Shown here piece by piece: positions 59,094 through 64,000 of a stretch of 64,000 nt of DNA. The stretch is from Glycomyces paridis (GTDB lineage Bacteria; Actinomycetota; Actinomycetes; Mycobacteriales; Micromonosporaceae). Where the stretch lies: contig NZ_STGX01000010.1 of assembly GCF_004912155.1 (NCBI RefSeq), forward strand, positions 26,223 to 90,222. The letters are read 5' to 3'. Position 1 is the first letter of the stretch. Every line of letters starts with the position of its first letter. The notes under the pieces are model-generated. The model did not search any database and had not been told where the DNA came from. It saw nothing but the letters and a program-made list of their open reading frames with translations. Made by a program: the position numbers and the translations under genes.

Positions 59094-61331
59094 GTGTCGC
59101 TGCGCTCACGGCTCACCACGGCGTTCCTCGTCGTCGTGCTCGGGCCGGTCCTGGTGGGGGCCGTGTTCGTCGCTGCCGTCATGTCCCATCTGGCGGACTC
59201 CCGGGGCGAAGCGCTGGCGAACTCGGCGGTGACGATGGTCGATTCGACCCTCGGCACGGTGTGCGAGCGCATCCAGGCCTCGGCCGCGGCGGTCGCGCTC
59301 AATTACAGCAGCGGCGGCGAGCGGACCGCCGTGGAGATGGCGCAGCTCGTGGTCGGCCGCAAGGTCGTCGACGGCGTCGTCTTCACCAGCCTCGACGAGG
59401 CGGGCACCGACCCCGGCAAGGACGTCGGCGCGGAGGCCCCCGAGGGCGCCTGGGTCGACTGCGGCGAGTCGGCCGCCTACGCGGGCGAGGGCCCGATCGT
59501 GGCGCTCGGCGCGCAGGCCGAGGTCCAGGGCACCGACGGGACGACCGCCGTCTTCAGCGCCTTCCGGATCGTCGACCGCGAGTTCCTGGGCCGCCTGGCG
59601 CTGGTCGCCGACGCTGACCTGGTCCTCCAGGACAACCGCGAGCGTCCGCTCCACGCGGGCGCCGAGGAGGTCGGCCGCTGGGACTACACCGACTCCTTCC
59701 TTCCCCTGCGCATCGGCACCGTCGCCACCGACGTCACCCCCATGTACTGGACGCTCGCGGCCATGGTGACCGCCTCGACCATCCTCGCGATGGGCCTGGC
59801 GACCTGGCTCGCGCGCTCGACCACGCGCCCCCTGGCGGAGCTCTCGGCGGCGGCCGAGCGCGTCAGCGAAGGCGACCTTGACGTCCGGGTGCCGGTGCAC
59901 GGGCGCGACGAGGTCGCGCAGCTCGCGCTCTCCTTCAACCGCATGACCGCCCAGACCCAGGCCTACGTCCAGGCCCTCACCTCCTCCCGCGACCAGATGC
60001 GCGGCCAGCTCGGCCGCCTCGGACAGACGTTGACGGCCACCCTCGACCTCGACCGCATCCTGGAGGTCATCCTCGACACGGCGATGGTCACCGCCGGCGC
60101 CGAGGCCGGCGCGATCCTCCTGGTCGACGTGGACGACGCCGACCAACTGCGCGAACGCGCCGGCGAAGGCGACCTCGGCCTGGACCAGCCCGCGACCATC
60201 CGCATCGGCGAGGGCATCCTCGGCTCCATCGCCGCCAGCGGCGTCCCCGCCCACGGCCGCATCGTCGACGGCCGCTTCGGCGAGTGGCACCGCGTCGACA
60301 CCGAACCGGACGCCCGCACGGTCGTCGCGGTGCCGTTCAACGGGCGCCAGCCCGTTGACCATGAGCGCAGTAGCGGTCGCCAGTCAATCGACCAGGACCG
60401 CACCGGCCGCCAGTTCGTCGATCCTGACCGCACCACTGCGCGACCCGTCGACCGCGACCGCACCACCGGTCGCCACACCGTGGACGCCGACCGGGCCGGC
60501 CGCCAGTTCGCCGATCCCGACCGCACCACGGCCCGTCCGCCCTCGGGCGACCGGGCCGCGAGTCGCCTCATCGAAGCGGACCGCGACAACGGGGACCGGC
60601 CCGCCGAGCATCCCGCCGTCCCGTACGGCGACGGCCGTGCGCCCGGCGAGCCCGAGTTCGGGAGCGCGCCGCGGACCGACGGGGGCGTCCTCGGCGTCCT
60701 GGTCGTGTACAACCGGGTCGCGGGGGAGGACTTCGAGCCGGGGGACGTCGACACGCTCCGTACCTTCGCCGGTCAGGCCTCGGTCGCGGTCGAGAACGTC
60801 CTGCTGCACCGCCAGGCCCAGCGGCTGAGCCTCACCGACCCGCTCACGGGCCTGTGGAACTACCGGGTCATGCAGACCTCGCTGCGCCGCGAGGCCGAGC
60901 GCACCCGCCGCTACCAGCGGCCCTCGGCGCTGCTGGCGATCGACCTCGACCGCTTCAAGACCGTGAACGACACGTACGGCCACCCGGTCGGCGACCAGGT
61001 CCTCGTGGAGCTCGCCCGCCGCATCACCGCGCAGATCCGCGAGGTCGACCTGGCCTTCCGCCACGGCGGCGAGGAGTTCATGGTGCTGCTGCCCGAGACC
61101 GACGCGGTGGGCGCCGAGGTCGTGGCCGAGCGGCTCGGGCGCGCCGTGGCCGCCCGCCCGTTCAAGGTCCACGACGGCGCCGACACGCGCGAGCTGCGCA
61201 TCAGCGTCTCGATCGGCATCGCCGTCCTCGGCGAGCACGCCGACACCGCGACCGCCGTTCTCGCCGCCGCCGACGAGGCCCTCTACGCCGCGAAGGCCGC
61301 CGGGCGCGGCACGTGGCGCGTCGCGGTCTGA
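59094..61331 (+). CDS. Membrane-bound HAMP-GAF-GGDEF diguanylate cyclase
   Basis: A 745-residue protein making cyclic di-GMP. Order: TM1 (about 8-30), extracytoplasmic sensor (31-215), TM2 (YWTLAAMVTASTILAMGLAT, about 220-242), HAMP (TTRPLAELSAAAERVSEGDL), GAF (about 305-565) and GGDEF (575-745). The active site is HGGEEF with GGEEF at 658-662, and the inhibitory I-site REVD stands at 649-652, five residues before it, so the enzyme should be active and product-inhibited. The GAF domain carries an 80-residue repeat insertion rich in GRQxVDxDRT units. GTG at 59094 follows GAGGGGG. Confidence 0.9.
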   Translation: MSLRSRLTTAFLVVVLGPVLVGAVFVAAVMSHLADSRGEALANSAVTMVDSTLGTVCERIQASAAAVALNYSSGGERTAVEMAQLVVGRKVVDGVVFTSLDEAGTDPGKDVGAEAPEGAWVDCGESAAYAGEGPIVALGAQAEVQGTDGTTAVFSAFRIVDREFLGRLALVADADLVLQDNRERPLHAGAEEVGRWDYTDSFLPLRIGTVATDVTPMYWTLAAMVTASTILAMGLATWLARSTTRPLAELSAAAERVSEGDLDVRVPVHGRDEVAQLALSFNRMTAQTQAYVQALTSSRDQMRGQLGRLGQTLTATLDLDRILEVILDTAMVTAGAEAGAILLVDVDDADQLRERAGEGDLGLDQPATIRIGEGILGSIAASGVPAHGRIVDGRFGEWHRVDTEPDARTVVAVPFNGRQPVDHERSSGRQSIDQDRTGRQFVDPDRTTARPVDRDRTTGRHTVDADRAGRQFADPDRTTARPPSGDRAASRLIEADRDNGDRPAEHPAVPYGDGRAPGEPEFGSAPRTDGGVLGVLVVYNRVAGEDFEPGDVDTLRTFAGQASVAVENVLLHRQAQRLSLTDPLTGLWNYRVMQTSLRREAERTRRYQRPSALLAIDLDRFKTVNDTYGHPVGDQVLVELARRITAQIREVDLAFRHGGEEFMVLLPETDAVGAEVVAERLGRAVAARPFKVHDGADTRELRISVSIGIAVLGEHADTATAVLAAADEALYAAKAAGRGTWRVAV

Positions 61332-61411
61332 ACCCGCCGCCGGTCCCGCGACGCTCCGGAGCGGCACCTGGCACGTGGCCGTCTGAGCCCGCCACCGGCC
61401 CGCAATGCTCC
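61308..61411. repeat. Tandem duplication of the 3' end of the GGDEF gene
   Basis: 61308-61357 (codons for GTWRVAV, stop and 26 nt) and 61363-61411 (GTWHVAV, stop and 25 nt) are imperfect copies 55 bp apart. The second copy is outside the gene, after its stop. Confidence 0.7.
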
Positions 61412-61491
61412 TAACTCGACGGACGCTCGAACGCCGAAGGTTCACCCGCTGTTCGGCAGGGTGGCCGACATCTGACGGAGCGTGTGCACGA

Positions 61492-61497
61492 TACCCT
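61492..61497 (+). promoter_or_regulatory. Leaderless -10 element TACCCT of galU
   Basis: TACCCT ends 6 nt before the ATG at 61504; no ribosome site is visible upstream. Confidence 0.5.
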
Positions 61498-61503
61498 CGC
61501 GGT

Positions 61504-62394
61504 ATGTCTGCAACCTCGCCTCGCGCCGTGAAAGCCGTCATCCCCGCGGCCGGCTTCGCCACCCGCTTCCTGCCGGTCACGAAGGCCATCCCCAAGGAAC
61601 TCCTGCCGATCGTGGACAAGCCGGTCCTCCAGTACATCGTCGAAGAGGCCGCCGCCGCGGGCGCCGACGACGTCACCCTCGTCACCGCGCCGGGCAAGGA
61701 CGCCATGGTCGACTACTTCGACGCGCGCGCCGACCTCGACAACGCCCTCCGCGCCAAGGGCAAGGACGCGATGCTCGCGACCGTCAAGGCCCCCGAGTCC
61801 ATCGCCGAGATCACCGCGATCCGCCAGGGCGGCGCCAAGGGCCTCGGCCACGCCGTCGGCCGCGCCGCGTCCCATGTGGGCGACGAGCCCTTCGCGGTCC
61901 TCCTCGGCGACGAGTTCTACCCGCTCGAAGACCGCCTCCTGCCGCGCATGATCGACCTCCAGGCCGAGACCGGCGGGATCGTCCTCGCGCTCGTGGAGGT
62001 CCCCGACGACCAGGTCTCCCGCTACGGGGTCGCCGCCGTGCAGGCCACCGACGACCCCGACGTCGTCGAGGTCACCGGTTTGGTCGAAAAACCCGCCCTG
62101 GAGGACGCGCCCTCCAACCTCATCCTCATCGGACGCTACGTCCTGCCCGGCTCGATCTTCCCCGTCCTGGAGGGCACCGGCCCCGGATCGGGCGGCGAGA
62201 TCCAACTCACCGACGCGATGGACACCATGCGCGCCAAGGGAACCCCCGTCCACGCGGTGGTCTACCGGGGTCGGCGGTACGACACCGGAGAACCCGTCGC
62301 GTACCTCCAGACCCTGGTGGAACTCGCCAGCGAGCGCGACGACTTGCCCGGCTTCAACGCCTGGCTGCGCGCATTCAGTGCGACACTTGACTGA
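61504..62394 (+). CDS. galU: UTP-glucose-1-phosphate uridylyltransferase
   Basis: A 296-residue nucleotidyltransferase making UDP-glucose from UTP and glucose-1-phosphate for envelope glycans and trehalose. Motifs: VIPAAGFATRFLPVTKAIPK (nucleotide loop), PIVDKPVLQYIVEEA, the GLGHAVGRA segment, VLLGDEFY, VTGLVEKPALEDAPSN, and GGEIQLTDAMD. ATG 61504 is set by the -10 element; an in-frame upstream extension from 61405 is Arg-rich and non-coding in character. First gene of galU-moeA-rimJ. Confidence 0.94.
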   Translation: MSATSPRAVKAVIPAAGFATRFLPVTKAIPKELLPIVDKPVLQYIVEEAAAAGADDVTLVTAPGKDAMVDYFDARADLDNALRAKGKDAMLATVKAPESIAEITAIRQGGAKGLGHAVGRAASHVGDEPFAVLLGDEFYPLEDRLLPRMIDLQAETGGIVLALVEVPDDQVSRYGVAAVQATDDPDVVEVTGLVEKPALEDAPSNLILIGRYVLPGSIFPVLEGTGPGSGGEIQLTDAMDTMRAKGTPVHAVVYRGRRYDTGEPVAYLQTLVELASERDDLPGFNAWLRAFSATLD

Positions 62395-62448
62395 GCCGGC
62401 GGCCGCGATGCGCCGCAGATGAGGAACTGACCGACGGGGGGAAGCGGA

Positions 62449-63687
62449 GTGAAGGGGACCGGCGAGGCGACGCCATTGGCCGACTTCCTGTCGAAGGCAC
62501 TGGCCCTGGTCCGACCCCTGCCCCCGGTCGACATCGACATGACCCAGTCGACCGGGTCGGTGCTGGCCGAGAACGCGGTCAACCCCGGCCCGCTCCCCGC
62601 CTTCGACTACGCCGCCATCGACGGCTACGCGTGCGCCGCCGACGACATCGGCGGCGCCAGCGCCGAACGCGGCGTGGGCCTCAAAGTCCTCGGCGACCTC
62701 TCCGCCTCCTCCTGGCGCCCCGTGCGCCTGGTGGCCGGCACCTGCTTCTCCGTCGCCGCCGGGGCACCGCTCCCGGTCGGCGCCGACATCGTCGTGCCCC
62801 TCGCCTGGACCGACGAGGGCATGGCCACCGTCGAGGTCCGCCAGGTCCCGCGCCGCGGGCACGGCGTGCGCCGCATGGGCTCCGAGCGGCCCTCCGGAGA
62901 GATCCTCGCCTACGAGGGCCGCCGCGTCACCCCGCAGCTCGTCGGGCTCTTGGCCGCGGCCGGGATCGCCGACGTCGTGGTCCGCCCGACCCCGCGCGTC
63001 GTCGTCATCGCCACCGGCGACGAACTCGTCGACACCGGCCGGCCCTCCCAGCCCGGCCAGCTCATCGACGTCAACTCCCACCTCGTCACCGCCGCCGCCT
63101 CCGAGGCCGGCGCCCACGCCTACCGCGTCGGCATCTGCGACGACGAGCCCGACGCGCTCCGCTCGGTCCTCGACGACCAGATCCTGCGCGCCGACCTCGT
63201 CATCACGACCGGCGGCACCGGCACCGGCCCCGGCGACATGGTCCGGCGCACCTTCTCCCGGGACGGCGCCGTCGACTTCGCGCCGATCGCCGTGTACCTC
63301 TGCGAGACCATGGGCTTCGGCACCATCGGCCCCGAAGAGGTCCCCGTCGTGTGCCTGCCCGGCGACCCCGTCGCGGCCACGATCGCCTTCGAGGTGATCG
63401 CCCGGCCGCTCATCCAGCGCCTCGCCGGGGCCGAACCCGTTTTCCGGCCCAGCGTGCGCGCCAACCTGACCGAGCCCGTATCCTCACCGAGCGGGCTGCG
63501 GGAGTTCCGTCCCGTCCGCGTCGCCGAGCGGCGCGGCGGCGGCTACACCGTGGCGCCACTGGGATCCACCTCCTACACGCTCTCCGGACTCGCCGAGGCC
63601 ACCGGCCTGATGACCGTCGGCGAGAACGCCACCCGGGTGCCCGCCGGGTCGACGGTCGACGTGCTGCTGCTGGATCGGAACCGATGA
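62449..63687 (+). CDS. moeA: Molybdopterin molybdenumtransferase MoeA
   Basis: A 412-residue enzyme inserting molybdate into adenylylated molybdopterin. Visible: PAFDYAAIDGYACAADDIGG, GADIVVPLAWTDEG, the MoaB-like domain VVVIATGDELVDTGRPSQPG and TTGGTGTGPGDMVRR, and the C-terminal domain after 330. DYAAIDGYA replaces the usual DNSAMDGYA. GTG at 62449 with GGGGGGAAG upstream, 54 nt after galU. Confidence 0.93.
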   Translation: MKGTGEATPLADFLSKALALVRPLPPVDIDMTQSTGSVLAENAVNPGPLPAFDYAAIDGYACAADDIGGASAERGVGLKVLGDLSASSWRPVRLVAGTCFSVAAGAPLPVGADIVVPLAWTDEGMATVEVRQVPRRGHGVRRMGSERPSGEILAYEGRRVTPQLVGLLAAAGIADVVVRPTPRVVVIATGDELVDTGRPSQPGQLIDVNSHLVTAAASEAGAHAYRVGICDDEPDALRSVLDDQILRADLVITTGGTGTGPGDMVRRTFSRDGAVDFAPIAVYLCETMGFGTIGPEEVPVVCLPGDPVAATIAFEVIARPLIQRLAGAEPVFRPSVRANLTEPVSSPSGLREFRPVRVAERRGGGYTVAPLGSTSYTLSGLAEATGLMTVGENATRVPAGSTVDVLLLDRNR

Positions 63688-63759
63688 CCCACCCCATAGA
63701 CACGCAGGCGGACGGCCACTGATGGCCGGACGCCGTGAACCGCAGTTGGACCCAGACCG

Positions 63760-64000
63760 ATGACCCTTTCCAACCCCGGATGGCCGGTGCACCTCGACCA
63801 CGGCGACGTGAGCGTCAGGCCCTTTCGACGCTCCGACGCGGCCCGCTGGTCGAAACTGCGCCGCGCCAACGAAGCCTGGCTCGCCCCTTGGGAACCGGGC
63901 ACCGGCACCACCTGGCACGAAGCCCACTCCCCGGCCGCCTTCCGCGCGATGGTCCGCGGCCTCAAACGCTCCGTCAAGGACGGCACTAGCTGGCCGCTCG
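63760..64000 (+). CDS. rimJ: RimJ/GNAT-family N-acetyltransferase, cut by window edge
   Basis: Only the first 80 residues are present: a short lead, VHLDHGDVSVRPFRRSDAAR, then WSKLRRANEAWLAPWEPGTG, the start of a RimJ-like GNAT fold (ribosomal protein or related N-terminal acetylation). Its position after galU and moeA matches rimJ in mycobacteria. Its ATG overlaps the stop of a 13-codon frame (63722-63763), itself joined to a 12-codon frame that starts on the moeA stop. Confidence 0.75.
   Translation, partial: MTLSNPGWPVHLDHGDVSVRPFRRSDAARWSKLRRANEAWLAPWEPGTGTTWHEAHSPAAFRAMVRGLKRSVKDGTSWPL

Overview
The window is 64 kb of very GC-rich DNA with strongly GC-biased third codon positions, GTG starts, many start/stop overlaps (ATGA, GTGA), an ESX-like helical protein/hydrolase pair, DUF222-HNH, KorAB, FmdB and a menaquinone-linked nuo operon. 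It is a chromosomal segment of a high-GC actinomycete. The order menG ... nuoA-N ... polyprenyl synthase ... korAB ... second nuo cluster resembles, from memory, the Streptomyces chromosome, and 5-FCL / FmdB / galU / moeA / rimJ resembles mycobacteria. The genus cannot be fixed from the sequence alone; a Glycomycetales- or Micromonosporales-like organism is a guess. No rRNA, tRNA, CRISPR array or replication origin was recognised.

Layout. 1-12.8 kb: a truncated N6-adenine methylase, lipoproteins, an SF1 helicase with a degenerate nuclease-like tail, a two-gene Ser/Thr kinase / membrane HhH unit, DUF4272, adenosine deaminase and an amidohydrolase. 12.8-14.0 kb: about 1 kb without a convincing gene but with simple repeats and hairpins, then a candidate 41-aa small gene with its own terminator. 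14.0-16.3 kb: menG, and a divergent MarR / LigB-type dioxygenase pair with two matching operators. 16.4-21.0 kb: a compact operon of an ESX-type small helical protein, a large DUF1023 alpha/beta-hydrolase and four lipoprotein paralogues, the first of them frameshifted. 21.1-39.0 kb: wrbA, then a geranylgeranyl-reductase gene leading directly into a complete nuoA-N operon, with a textbook Rex box over the promoter. 39.0-41.6 kb: a small island with a DUF222-HNH gene, 76-bp repeats in opposite orientation on its two flanks and an IS5 remnant, bounded by two nearly identical 30-bp terminator sequences. 41.6-54.1 kb: MMPL transporter, a membrane protein, a Phd/RelE module, polyprenyl diphosphate synthase, MFS transporter, IclR regulator, KorAB and an ECF sigma / anti-sigma-like pair. 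54.3-56.9 kb: a cut-down second complex I cluster (A, B, C, H only). 57.1-64.0 kb: VapBC, FmdB, 5-formyl-THF cyclo-ligase, a GAF-GGDEF membrane protein, galU, moeA and the start of rimJ.

How it fits together. Much of the window serves menaquinone-based respiration: ring methylation (menG), possible futalosine-route deaminases, side-chain synthesis (polyprenyl synthase), side-chain reduction (geranylgeranyl reductase), NADH oxidation (Nuo) and ferredoxin supply (Kor). The Rex site suggests the NADH/NAD+ ratio gates the nuo operon. A recurrent feature is a -10 hexamer placed exactly 6 nt before the start codon (leaderless mRNAs), which was also used to choose several starts. The best candidate for something undescribed is the ESX-type hydrolase plus four-lipoprotein operon, which resembles a secreted lipase toxin with membrane-anchored immunity proteins.
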